From positions 1,302,001 through 1,366,000 of the forward strand of contig OZ245751.1 of assembly GCA_965227445.1 (NCBI GenBank): a DNA stretch of 64,000 bases, in the 5' to 3' direction. The stretch comes from DT-110 sp030148525. Its GTDB lineage: Bacteria > Bacteroidota > Bacteroidia > Chitinophagales > Saprospiraceae. Within the stretch, counting starts at the first letter, position 1; every line of letters begins with the position of its first letter. Positions 14,293 to 22,542 of this stretch are shown here, in pieces. The position numbers were made by a program, and so were the translations under genes. A model generated the notes under the pieces. It saw only the letters and a program-made list of their open reading frames with translations, was not told the DNA's origin and made no database searches.

Positions 14293-17268
14293 TTAAAACT
14301 GCACATTGACGCCCAATTGATAGGTTCGGGGAATGGGCACCCCGGCAAAGTCGAAGCCTCGTACGCCGTTGCTTTGGCCGGCGGTATTGATCTCCGGATC
14401 CCAGGCCGAGTAATTATCGATGGAGAAGAGGTTACGTCCCACCAGATTTATGCGGATGCTGCTGATGGCCGGCGTGGAGGGACGGAAGGTGTAACCAAGG
14501 GCTACCTCACGTAACTTCACGAAAGAGCCGTCTTCTACGAATTCCTCGAAAATATTGGCCTCCGCCCGGCCCAGTCCTTTCACCTGGTTGCCCAGCAATT
14601 CCTCGCCCACGCCGGCGCCACCGCCGAAGATGACGTTGTCCAGCAGGCGCCGGTTCCAGTTGAAGACATCAAATCCCTGCACCGCATCGAGCTGGAACCG
14701 GAAACTGAAATCCCCGTAGCTAAATTCGTTGATCAGGGATCCCTGCCAGTCGGGATTGGGGTCACCGATTACCTTTGAGGAGGTGCCGTCGGGATTAGTT
14801 CCCCGCATCGGATAGCCGTCAGCATCATAAATGATGTCGCCATTTTCGTCCCGTGCGTAGAATTGGCGGTAGAAAACACCCAGCGATTCTCCGGGGATCA
14901 CGTAGCTGGTCGCAAAACTACCCGGCAGGGTAATGCGGTCACCCACTACCTCCGTCACTACGTTCTCATTGGCTGAAAAGGTAGTGGTTACATTCCAGGT
15001 AAAGCGATTGTTTTTCACCGGAGTGGCACGTATTAAGAGTTCCACGCCTTCATTTTCCAGAGCACCGATATTCTCGAAGCGGGTGGTATAGCCGGTGGAA
15101 GCGGCCACTTCCCGTTCCAGTAACAGATCTTCGACATCCTGTTGGTAGTAGGTGAATTCCACACCAAGACGGTCGTTGAAAAAGCCGGCATCGAAACCAA
15201 ATTCAATTTCCCGCTGGCGCTCGGGAGCCAGATTCTCATTGCCGAGCAGGGTAGAGGGGAGCACCCCGCTGTTGCCATTCAGGGCAAAGGGATTGTAGTT
15301 GAGGAATCGGTCAAAGGCACCGAGAGCCGTCAGGTTACCGGCCTCTCCGTACGACGCCCTTACCTTAAAACTACTCCAGGTATCGCCGAAGGTGCTGGCC
15401 CAGAAATCCTCCGCAGATAGTACGTAGGAAGCACTGGCTTTGCTGAAAAGCTGGTTCCGTTCATCTTCCCCGAAGACGGATGCTCCGTCCAGACGCAGGG
15501 CGCCAGTTACGAAAAGCTTATCGTTAAAACCGAAGGTCTGCTGCAGGAAGGTTCCCCAGAAGGAAATCTCCGAACGACTGTCCACCTGTCCGATGATCGT
15601 TCCTCCGGTAGCTGTCTGTACGGTTGGTGCCAGGCGATTAGAGGTAAGTCCGATGCGCTCAAAGCGCTCGTATTGCCAGGTACCGCCAACCACGGTGGTG
15701 GATTCGATCTGGTCCGATAGCTCCGTTTGGTAATTAGCCGTCAGGTCACTATTGTACTGGAACACGTTGGCATCGTTGCGGGTGGCAAAGCCATCGGCCT
15801 GGGGTGAAGTGTTTCCGACCGGAATAAAGCCGGTGGCCGACTGGTTGTAGTAGTCCATACCAAAGGTGTACTTCAGCACCAGATTCTGGGTGGGTGTGGC
15901 CGTAAGTCCCAGATTGGTGATGGTACGGTTGGTTTTTTGACGAAAGTCAAAGCGATCTCCTGCTTCGGCAGGGTTGGTGCGGGGTACCAACAACGAAGTT
16001 ACCGGGTAGACACCATTTTCATCGGGGGATGGATCAATGGAGTTCTGGGCGAACAGGAATCCGGTGATGGCTCCGTAGGCGGCATTAAGACCGCCGTTCG
16101 GTACATCCCGGCTTTGGCTCTGCGTGTAATTCAGGCCACCGGAAAAGGACAGCCAGTCGTTGACGGTCTGGTCCAGGTTCAGTCGTCCGCCAAAGCGCTC
16201 AAAGTTACTGCCCCGGACGATACCGTCATTATTGAGGTAACCACCCGATATGAAGTACTTAGTGCTGGCGTTTCCTCCTGACACCGACACATTGTGTTCG
16301 GTTCCGAAAGAAGAGTCAAAGATTTCGTCTTGTAAATCGAATCGTTCGACGGGCACGGTGCTGAGATCACTATTGTCGAATGGGTTCTCCCAGGCCAGGG
16401 GCACCTCGTTGTAATCGATCTTTTTGCGGAGCTCGTTGAGCTTGATATTGCTGGATAGTGTGATCCGGGGCTTACCCGACTGGCCTCGTTTGGTAAAAAT
16501 TTGCACGACCCCGTTACTGGCACGTGATCCGTAGATAGCTGCCGCTGCCGCTCCTTTGATCACCTCGATCCGTTCAATATCATTGGGGTTGATATCCACC
16601 AGTCGGTTTTGAGCCGTCCCGCCGATGTCGATCAGTTGATTGCTGTTGTTGTTGACGAGTACCCCGTCGATGATGTAGAGCGGGTCGGAACTGCCCGAAA
16701 TGGTGCTGGCTCCTCGCAAGCGAATACTAATACCACCGGCCGGATCACCGCTGTTTTGCATTACCAACGCACCGGCGACCTTGCCACTTAGGGCCTGATC
16801 AACGGCCACCGCACCGGTCTGTTCCAGGTCCTTGGCGTCGAGGGTCGAAATAGCATTGCCCAATTGTCGTTTACTGGTGGCAACCGAAGAACCCGTTACC
16901 ACAATGGTCTCCAGATCCAGGGCATCCGTAGCCAGGGCAAAGTTGGTCTCGACAGAGGTGTTCCCGCCCAACGATACCTCGGTGGAGCTGCTCCGGTATC
17001 CGGTGTACCGGGCTACCAATTGATAGGCACCAGGTGACAGGTCGACCTCGAACGTATAGCGACCGTCGTAATCAGTAACCCCACCATCGGTGGTGCCCTC
17101 TAGCTGTACGGTGGCACCGATCAACGGCTCATTACTTACTGCATCCGTTATTATACCGGTAAAAGTGTAGGTGGTCTGAGCCACCATCAGGGAGGTAGTT
17201 AGCCCCAGGAATAAGATGAATAGCCAGCGGTGGAGAATCCCTGGCCTCATAGTTAGCTTTGGCTTCAT
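14293..17268 (-). CDS. SusC/RagA-family TonB-linked outer-membrane transporter
   Basis: About 990 residues from the chosen Met (a Met 14 codons upstream is also possible). It has a signal peptide ending MVAQ, a carboxypeptidase-regulatory-like beta-sandwich (GIITDAVSNEPLIGATVQL), a plug domain with the SusC signature GAVAVDQALSGKVAGALV ... LRGASTISGSSDPLYIIDG, and a long barrel ending YQLGVNVQF with terminal Phe. It actively imports ligands with TonB energy. It is the first gene of a susC-susD pair and diverges from a DeoR-type regulator, which may control it. Function is firm at family level; the ligand is inferred from anmK/murQ. Confidence 0.92.
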   Translation of the reverse strand: MKPKLTMRPGILHRWLFILFLGLTTSLMVAQTTYTFTGIITDAVSNEPLIGATVQLEGTTDGGVTDYDGRYTFEVDLSPGAYQLVARYTGYRSSSTEVSLGGNTSVETNFALATDALDLETIVVTGSSVATSKRQLGNAISTLDAKDLEQTGAVAVDQALSGKVAGALVMQNSGDPAGGISIRLRGASTISGSSDPLYIIDGVLVNNNSNQLIDIGGTAQNRLVDINPNDIERIEVIKGAAAAAIYGSRASNGVVQIFTKRGQSGKPRITLSSNIKLNELRKKIDYNEVPLAWENPFDNSDLSTVPVERFDLQDEIFDSSFGTEHNVSVSGGNASTKYFISGGYLNNDGIVRGSNFERFGGRLNLDQTVNDWLSFSGGLNYTQSQSRDVPNGGLNAAYGAITGFLFAQNSIDPSPDENGVYPVTSLLVPRTNPAEAGDRFDFRQKTNRTITNLGLTATPTQNLVLKYTFGMDYYNQSATGFIPVGNTSPQADGFATRNDANVFQYNSDLTANYQTELSDQIESTTVVGGTWQYERFERIGLTSNRLAPTVQTATGGTIIGQVDSRSEISFWGTFLQQTFGFNDKLFVTGALRLDGASVFGEDERNQLFSKASASYVLSAEDFWASTFGDTWSSFKVRASYGEAGNLTALGAFDRFLNYNPFALNGNSGVLPSTLLGNENLAPERQREIEFGFDAGFFNDRLGVEFTYYQQDVEDLLLEREVAASTGYTTRFENIGALENEGVELLIRATPVKNNRFTWNVTTTFSANENVVTEVVGDRITLPGSFATSYVIPGESLGVFYRQFYARDENGDIIYDADGYPMRGTNPDGTSSKVIGDPNPDWQGSLINEFSYGDFSFRFQLDAVQGFDVFNWNRRLLDNVIFGGGAGVGEELLGNQVKGLGRAEANIFEEFVEDGSFVKLREVALGYTFRPSTPAISSIRINLVGRNLFSIDNYSAWDPEINTAGQSNGVRGFDFAGVPIPRTYQLGVNVQF

Positions 17269-17453
17269 AGTCGGAAGATTTGAGTGTATGATATATCTCC
17301 GGTCCCGCAATAGCGGCCGGAGGGTATTAAAGCCTCATTTGTGATATGTCCCGGGATGTGGAATTCTTCCTGATTAATCTAAGTGAAAGACAAAATGCTG
17401 TTTTTTATTGCATTTTCATAAAAAAAATTGAAAAAAGATAAGAAGTGCTGTGT

Positions 17454-17481
17454 TTTGTCAGTATTTGATTGTGTATCTTCG
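17454..17481 (+). promoter_or_regulatory. Probable Bacteroidota promoter for deoR-murQ operon
   Basis: TTTG (17454-17457) and TATCTTCG (17474-17481) are separated by 16 bases, near the TTTG-N17-TAnnTTTG consensus. The expected start leaves a leader of about 75 bases before the deoR ATG. The 297-base divergent region with susC is the likely place for a DeoR operator. Confidence 0.45.
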
Positions 17482-17564
17482 CAGGTGAGGGCAATAATGT
17501 GCTTTCTTCTTTTGCCAGAAATGCTACCTTTATCTGCATATTTCATAAGGGGTTCGTAATCATC

Positions 17565-18320
17565 ATGGGAAAAAAGGACAAGCGACAGGATTGGATTCTT
17601 CGGGAAGTTCATTTACACAATCGGGTCCAGTTACAGGATTTGGCGGTCCAATTGGGTGTTTCCGTGGATACCGTCCGACGGGATATAAAAGAGATGGATA
17701 CCCGCGGAGATCTGAAACAGGTGCACGGAGGAGCCGTTGCCAACGGTTTCGGTTTTGAGGGAAAAGAGAACCGTAAAGAGGTATATGCGCTGCAGAACAA
17801 ACGGCTGATCGCTCAAAAAGCGGTGCGATTGATAAAAGAAGGCCAGATCATTCTGATTAGTGGCGGAACCACTAATCTGGAATTGGTACGGCAGTTGCCT
17901 CCAAAGCTGGAGGCTACTTTTTTCACTCCGAGTTTGACCATAGCCCTTGAACTATTGCTACATCCCAATCTGGAAGTTATCTTCATTGGTGGGAAATTAT
18001 CCAAGGCCGCCCAGGTAGCCGTAGGAGGAGCCGCCTTGCACACCTTGTCTTCCATCAAAACGGATTGGTGTTTTCTGGGCACGGGGTATCTGGATGCCGC
18101 CGAGGGATTGACGGAATTTGACTGGGAGGTTGTACAAATGAAAAAAGCCATGGTTAAAGCATCACACCGACTGGTTTCGTTGACCATTTCGGAGAAGCTG
18201 AACTCGGTCCAGCGGTATCGCATATGCCGCACCAGTGATATACACACTCTGATTACCGAATGCGATCCCGAGGATCCGCTCCTGGCTCCTTATCGCCAGC
18301 ATACTCAACAAGTAATGTAA
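17565..18320 (+). CDS. DeoR-family transcriptional regulator
   Basis: The frame opens 96 bases earlier, but MGKKDKRQDWILREV is the typical opening of a DeoR protein, so I place the start there (251 residues). A winged helix occupies ~10-60, with VQLQDLAVQLGVSVDTVRRDIKEMD and the wing GDLKQVHGGAV; the DeoR C-terminal sugar-phosphate sensor fold follows (LISGGTTNLELVRQLP, VIFIGGKLSKAAQVAVGG, KTDWCFLGTGYLD). DeoR proteins usually repress and respond to a sugar phosphate. With murQ 7 bases downstream, MurNAc-6-phosphate or GlcNAc-6-phosphate are plausible effectors, and the divergent susC-susD-anmK operon a plausible target. Confidence 0.88.
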   Translation: MGKKDKRQDWILREVHLHNRVQLQDLAVQLGVSVDTVRRDIKEMDTRGDLKQVHGGAVANGFGFEGKENRKEVYALQNKRLIAQKAVRLIKEGQIILISGGTTNLELVRQLPPKLEATFFTPSLTIALELLLHPNLEVIFIGGKLSKAAQVAVGGAALHTLSSIKTDWCFLGTGYLDAAEGLTEFDWEVVQMKKAMVKASHRLVSLTISEKLNSVQRYRICRTSDIHTLITECDPEDPLLAPYRQHTQQVM

Positions 18321-18327
18321 CAGTTGT

Positions 18328-19143
18328 ATGAAAACGCCACCGATTACTGAACGTGCTTCCCTGTACGATAGCCTGGAAAAGATGTCGACCCGTGAAGTGC
18401 TGCAGCACATTAATCACGAAGACCAAAAAGTAGCTTTGGCCGTCAGTGAGGTTATACCGCAAGTCGAGGAGCTCATCGAACGTATTTTACCACTCTTCGC
18501 GGAGGGTGGGCGTCTTTTTTATATTGGCGCCGGTACCAGTGGCAGACTGGGAATTCTCGATGCCTCCGAAATACCTCCTACGTACGGATTACCTCCCGAA
18601 CGGGTTATTGGCCTGATTGCGGGGGGCGATCGCGCTATCCGCACGGCCGTAGAAAAGGCGGAAGACAGTCGGGATATAGCCAAAGATGACCTGACATCCT
18701 TCCACCTCAACCACCGGGACACCGTAATTGGTATTGCCGCCAGCGGGACTACCCCCTACGTTCTGGGAGGCGTCGCTTACGCAAAAGAAGTAGGAGCCCT
18801 CACTGCAGGTATCACCAATAACCCCGACTCGCCTCTTTCCCGGGCGGCTGACATTCCCATTGAGGTACTCGTAGGTCCCGAATTTGTGACCGGAAGTACG
18901 CGTATGAAAAGCGGCACCAGCCAGAAGCTGGTATTGAATATGATATCTACCACACTCATGATTCGTATCGGCCGGGTGAAAGGCAACAAAATGGTGAATA
19001 TGCAATTGAACAATGCCAAGCTGGTAGAACGCGGCATTCGGTTTATTGTGGAGGAATTAGGCGTTCCCCGCGAGGATGCCCGCCAATTACTGGAAAGCTA
19101 CGGTTCGGTTCAAAAAGCTATTCAGGCTGCCAGAACCCAATAA
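18328..19143 (+). CDS. murQ: N-acetylmuramic acid 6-phosphate etherase MurQ
   Basis: A 271-residue SIS-domain enzyme with the MurQ signature YIGAGTSGRLGILDASE (residues 65-81). E81 and E112 occupy the positions of the two catalytic glutamates known from E. coli (Glu83, Glu114). GPEFVTGSTRMKSGTSQK near 190 is also diagnostic. It splits the lactyl ether of MurNAc-6-phosphate to give GlcNAc-6-phosphate and D-lactate. It is somewhat shorter than E. coli MurQ (298 residues) at the C-terminus. The operon order deoR-murQ-methyltransferase has gaps of 7 and 9 bases. With AnmK it completes the anhydro-MurNAc salvage route. Confidence 0.95.
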   Translation: MKTPPITERASLYDSLEKMSTREVLQHINHEDQKVALAVSEVIPQVEELIERILPLFAEGGRLFYIGAGTSGRLGILDASEIPPTYGLPPERVIGLIAGGDRAIRTAVEKAEDSRDIAKDDLTSFHLNHRDTVIGIAASGTTPYVLGGVAYAKEVGALTAGITNNPDSPLSRAADIPIEVLVGPEFVTGSTRMKSGTSQKLVLNMISTTLMIRIGRVKGNKMVNMQLNNAKLVERGIRFIVEELGVPREDARQLLESYGSVQKAIQAARTQ

Positions 19144-19152
19144 ACGCTTGTT

Positions 19153-19824
19153 ATGGATGCCAAAGACAAAATCCTCAATAACTGGAAAGAAAACGGTGCG
19201 GCCTGGATCCAAACCATCCAGGCTAATGAGATCGCATCCCGGCCCAAGGTAACCAATGCGGCCATCCTGGAGGCAGTGCTGGCCCTGCACCCGGAGCGGG
19301 TGCTGGATCTGGGCTGCGGTGAAGGTTGGCTGTGCCGGGCCTTACAGGAAAATGGTATTGAGGCCGTAGGAATAGACGGTGTCCCCGAACTCATCGCATA
19401 CGCCAATAAAAAAGGCGGCACTTTTTACGAACTCCCTTACCGTGACTGTACGCCCGATCGATTGCCATTCCTGGGAACCTTCGATGTCCTCATCTTCAAT
19501 TATTCGTTGTTCGAGAAGGAGGTAACAGACTTGCTTGTTAATCTGCGCACCACCTGCCTTCGAACCGGTGGGAAAATGCTTTTTCAGACCGTACACCCCG
19601 AACATCCGGCGCTCGGACCAGAAGGCGGATCCCGTTTCATACGGGAAGACTGGCATATGATGCAACGGGATTATTCGGGGACCTATTCCTGGTATCTTCG
19701 CACTCGCTCCGACTGGGAGGCAACCCTTGCTGATGTGGGGCTGCCGTCCGTTTCATTCCGGGAAACGCATGATCCTGAATCCGGGGAGGTAGTTTCCTTA
19801 ATAGTAACTGGTTCGGCCATATAG
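19153..19824 (+). CDS. Class I SAM-dependent methyltransferase
   Basis: A 223-residue protein with motif I VLDLGCGEGWL (50-60), motif II around GIDGVPELIAYA, and a motif resembling post-I/IV at FDVLIFNYSLF. It is a Rossmann-type methyltransferase of the UbiE/Methyltransf_11/25 kind, with no signal peptide. It is tightly coupled to murQ (9 bases) yet has no obvious step in MurNAc salvage. It could act on a muropeptide-derived compound, or simply be carried in the operon. Substrate unknown. Confidence 0.82.
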   Translation: MDAKDKILNNWKENGAAWIQTIQANEIASRPKVTNAAILEAVLALHPERVLDLGCGEGWLCRALQENGIEAVGIDGVPELIAYANKKGGTFYELPYRDCTPDRLPFLGTFDVLIFNYSLFEKEVTDLLVNLRTTCLRTGGKMLFQTVHPEHPALGPEGGSRFIREDWHMMQRDYSGTYSWYLRTRSDWEATLADVGLPSVSFRETHDPESGEVVSLIVTGSAI

Positions 19825-19884
19825 TTTAACGTTAGATTAGGGTCTAATCGCTTGATAAAGAGCAGCGTGTCATCACCTCCCGTT

Positions 19885-20000
19885 GTATTTGGTAGTGGGA
19901 CTTGCTCAAATCTCTATACACTATACCAACTACCCTGTACCGGGAGGTTGGGCCTTAAGTAACCTCTCTCTAAGAAATAGTTTGTGCCCAACCTCACGTT
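19885..20000 (+). repeat. Dispersed ~130-nt structured repeat, copy A
   Basis: Starts gtatttggtag, contains a matching ctacc arm, then ends in the inverted pair ggaggttgggc (19943-19953) / gcccaacctc (19986-19995). Copies with the same order of blocks lie at 42150-42279 (B) and 54567-54695 (C, reverse strand). This copy is the most diverged in its middle. It lies upstream of the M43 protease gene. Confidence 0.65.
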
Positions 20001-20005
20001 AGTTT

Positions 20006-20032
20006 AAAGGTCATTTGATAGGCGTATCTTGT
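20006..20032 (+). promoter_or_regulatory. Weak promoter candidate for the M43 protease gene
   Basis: TATCTTGT (20025-20032) lies about 18 bases after a TTTA. It gives a leader of roughly 40 bases. Only the downstream element fits the Bacteroidota consensus well. Confidence 0.3.
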
Positions 20033-20079
20033 AACCAAGTGTACGCGTTTTCGTTGGAAAGAAAGATCAAAAGACGACC

Positions 20080-21957
20080 ATGAAGTATGTCTGCCTCTTC
20101 GTTCTGTTCCTGTTGTGTTGGCAGGTATCCCACGCGCAACGGGGATGTGCAACCGAGGAGTATTTTCTACAACAGCTGGAGGAGGATCCCGGCCTGCGCG
20201 AGCGCATGGACCGCATTGAGCGGTTTACCCGGCGTTATCAGCAATCGCCCCTGCGCAGTCAAAGCCAGGTGATACAGATTCCGGTGGTCGTGCACATCGT
20301 GTACAAGGAGGAAGTACAGAACCTTAGCCTGGAGCAAATCGAAAGTCAATTGCGTATCCTCAATGAGGATTTTCGCCGCTTAAATGCGGATACCACCTTG
20401 ACCCCACCTGTCTTTCAGCCCATCGCCGGTGATATTCAGCTGGAATTTTGCCTGGCTTCAGTCGATCCGCAAGGTAATCCCACGACCGGTATCACCCGCA
20501 CCGCTACGCCCAATACCTCTTTTAGTCACAACACAGATAATGTCAAGTACACGGCCGCCGGAGGGGTCGATGCCTGGGATTCGGATTCCTATCTGAATAT
20601 ATGGGTCTGCAACCTGGCGGGAAATATATTAGGCTACGCCCAGTTTCCGGGGGGGGATCCCGAAACGGACGGCGTGGTCATTGATTACGAGTCATTCGGT
20701 GATACCGGTACTGCTAAGCCGCCGTTTAATCTGGGGCGCACCGGTACACACGAAGTGGGCCATTACCTGAATTTACGGCACACGTGGGGCAGCGGCGGCT
20801 GTTCGTCTGACGATTACGTAGCCGATACCCCCGTTACCTCCGGGGCCAACTACGATAGTCTTCCCTGTGATTTTCCCGGAAGCAATTCTTGTACCATTGG
20901 TAATGACGATCTGCCCGATATGTTCCAAAACTACATGGACTACTCGGATGATGCCTGTATGAACCTGTTCACCAATGGACAAAAAGAGCGCATGCGTGCC
21001 CAGTTTGCACCGGGGGGCTGGCGCTATGGTTTACTGACCTCCGATGGCTGTGGTGTCCGGGAAATTACCTGTACCGACGGGATACAAAACGGAGATGAAA
21101 CGGGGATTGATTGCGGCGGAGCTTCCTGCATGCCCTGTGCCTGCTTTGAAGGGCCGATATACCTCACCCTTATGTTCGATGATTACCCGTTGGAAAGCAG
21201 TTGGGAGATACTGGACAGCTCAGGGCAGGTTATTGCCCACTCTCTGGGGTACGGCACTAATCTGGCTAATACTCAAATCCAGGATACCTTTAACCTTCCT
21301 CCCGGTCAGTACACCTGGGTCATGGAAGATGTCTACGGGGATGGTATTTGCTGCAACTATGGCAATGGTTTTTACGAATTGCGCGACGCTAACGGTATGG
21401 TAATCGCGTCGGGGGGCAACTTTGGAGCGGTCGATGCGGTTCCGTTTTGCCTGGAGGCAGGTTGTCCGGATAGTCTGTTGGTATCGGAGGTGTTCACGGA
21501 TACAGCCTTTTACGCTGCCATGGAGCAGATCGACGTTTCCAGCAACCAGCCCGTCGGTTCTGATCTGGAAGTTCGGGCAACTACCATTATGTTGAAACCC
21601 GGATTCCGGGTGCCGGTGGGATCTACCTTTCGGGCTATTCCCGAGGCATGTGTTCCCGGGGAATCTGCGGTGCGTGGCGAAGGAGTTCCGCCACCGGTGA
21701 TTCGGCGTTCCGACAGGTCACCAGCAATCAACCTCTTCCCGAATCCGACAAGCAGCACACTGCGTTTGTCGGCGGAGTTGAAGGAGCCGGCATCCGTTTC
21801 GATTTGGAATGCATTGGGGCAGTCTGCAGGGGGACGCTGGACCCTGCCCGTTGGCCGGGAATTGGAGATGAATGTCGAGCCACTGAATCCCGGGTTGTAC
21901 TGGGTTATCATCCGCACCGGAAAGGATGTGTATTCCCGCCGAGTGATCGTGCGCTAA
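20080..21957 (+). CDS. Secreted M43-family zinc metalloprotease with T9SS sorting domain
   Basis: A 625-residue preproprotein: signal peptide ending SHAQ, N-terminal helical region, and an M43 (pappalysin/cytophagalysin) catalytic domain around 65-325. The zinc site is HEVGHYLNLRH (His224, His228, His234, Glu225), and the Met-turn lies in NYMDYSDDACM. A Cys-rich linker (TDGIQNGDETGIDCGG) leads to a beta domain (~350-460) and a T9SS sorting domain (NLFPNPTSSTLRLSAEL to VIVR). It should be secreted through the type IX system and digest proteins outside the cell. The last Gly of the usual HExxHxxG is Asn here, which is tolerated in relatives. Contrast the dead homologue at 34720. Confidence 0.9.
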   Translation: MKYVCLFVLFLLCWQVSHAQRGCATEEYFLQQLEEDPGLRERMDRIERFTRRYQQSPLRSQSQVIQIPVVVHIVYKEEVQNLSLEQIESQLRILNEDFRRLNADTTLTPPVFQPIAGDIQLEFCLASVDPQGNPTTGITRTATPNTSFSHNTDNVKYTAAGGVDAWDSDSYLNIWVCNLAGNILGYAQFPGGDPETDGVVIDYESFGDTGTAKPPFNLGRTGTHEVGHYLNLRHTWGSGGCSSDDYVADTPVTSGANYDSLPCDFPGSNSCTIGNDDLPDMFQNYMDYSDDACMNLFTNGQKERMRAQFAPGGWRYGLLTSDGCGVREITCTDGIQNGDETGIDCGGASCMPCACFEGPIYLTLMFDDYPLESSWEILDSSGQVIAHSLGYGTNLANTQIQDTFNLPPGQYTWVMEDVYGDGICCNYGNGFYELRDANGMVIASGGNFGAVDAVPFCLEAGCPDSLLVSEVFTDTAFYAAMEQIDVSSNQPVGSDLEVRATTIMLKPGFRVPVGSTFRAIPEACVPGESAVRGEGVPPPVIRRSDRSPAINLFPNPTSSTLRLSAELKEPASVSIWNALGQSAGGRWTLPVGRELEMNVEPLNPGLYWVIIRTGKDVYSRRVIVR

Positions 21958-22074
21958 GGGTGCCGTTTTGGTCAGAAGGACCGAACGTTTTGCTACAATC
22001 ATGCGTGTCTTGGTAGTCCTCAGCCTTCCCTGCCCGCCGAAACCCATACGGGCGTATGCCCAGTGTAGGCGGGA

Positions 22075-22120
22075 ACCTCAATCTCAACCTCAATCTCAGC
22101 CTCAACCTCAGCCTCAGCTT
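22075..22120. repeat. Hexamer-like tandem array (ctcaay/ctcagc)n
   Basis: About seven 6-bp units (ctcaat, ctcaac, ctcagc) directly abut the arsC-like stop codon. It resembles the heptamer arrays elsewhere in this window in base composition and in position at a gene 3' end. Confidence 0.7.
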
Positions 22121-22459
22121 CTAAAGCAGCGCATCGACATTCTCCGGGGGGCGCCCGATGATGGCCCGGTCGCCGTCCACTACAATGGGGCGTTCGATCA
22201 ACTTGGGGTTTTCCACCATGGCCTGTATCCATTGCTTTTCCGGCAGGTCTTTTCCTTTGTACTGTTCCTTATAGATCGATTCGCCCTTGCGGATCAGCTC
22301 CGGTGCCCGTAGGTTTAGCTTTCGCAAAATGTCTTCCAGTTCCTTTGCGGTAGGGGGCGTTTCCAGGTACTTGATGATGTCTGGATGTTTTCCGGCATCC
22401 TCGATACGCTGCAGCGTTTCGCGTGACTTTCGGCACCGGGGATTGTGGTAGATTTTCAT
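22121..22459 (-). CDS. arsC: ArsC-family reductase (glutaredoxin-type arsenate reductase-like)
   Basis: A 112-residue thioredoxin-fold protein beginning MKIYHNPRCRKSRETL, with the single redox Cys9 of the ArsC family, and ending with NPKLIERPIVVDGDRAIIGRPPE. The latter contains the conserved ERPI and the Arg/Gly-Arg-Pro segment of ArsC. Members reduce arsenate with glutathione/glutaredoxin, but many act as Spx-like or unassigned redox proteins (YffB/ArsC group). No ars operon genes are adjacent, so arsenic detoxification is not supported by context. Confidence 0.8.
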   Translation of the reverse strand: MKIYHNPRCRKSRETLQRIEDAGKHPDIIKYLETPPTAKELEDILRKLNLRAPELIRKGESIYKEQYKGKDLPEKQWIQAMVENPKLIERPIVVDGDRAIIGRPPENVDALL

Positions 22460-22482
22460 AGCGGGTAGTATTTATTTACCGT

Positions 22483-22536
22483 TCGATCGGGCCTGTAGGA
22501 TTTTGTAAAATGCAGATCATCAAGGCCCGACCTCTG
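22483..22536 (-). repeat. Half copy (D) of the ~130-nt structured repeat
   Basis: Contains atcgggcctg...gattttgtaaaatgcagatcatcaaggcccgacctc. It matches the segment 54571-54618 of copy C, but the stem is changed on both sides (gttggg/cccaac becomes atcggg/cccgac), so pairing is kept. The rest of the repeat is absent. Confidence 0.55.
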
Positions 22537-22542
22537 GTTAAT

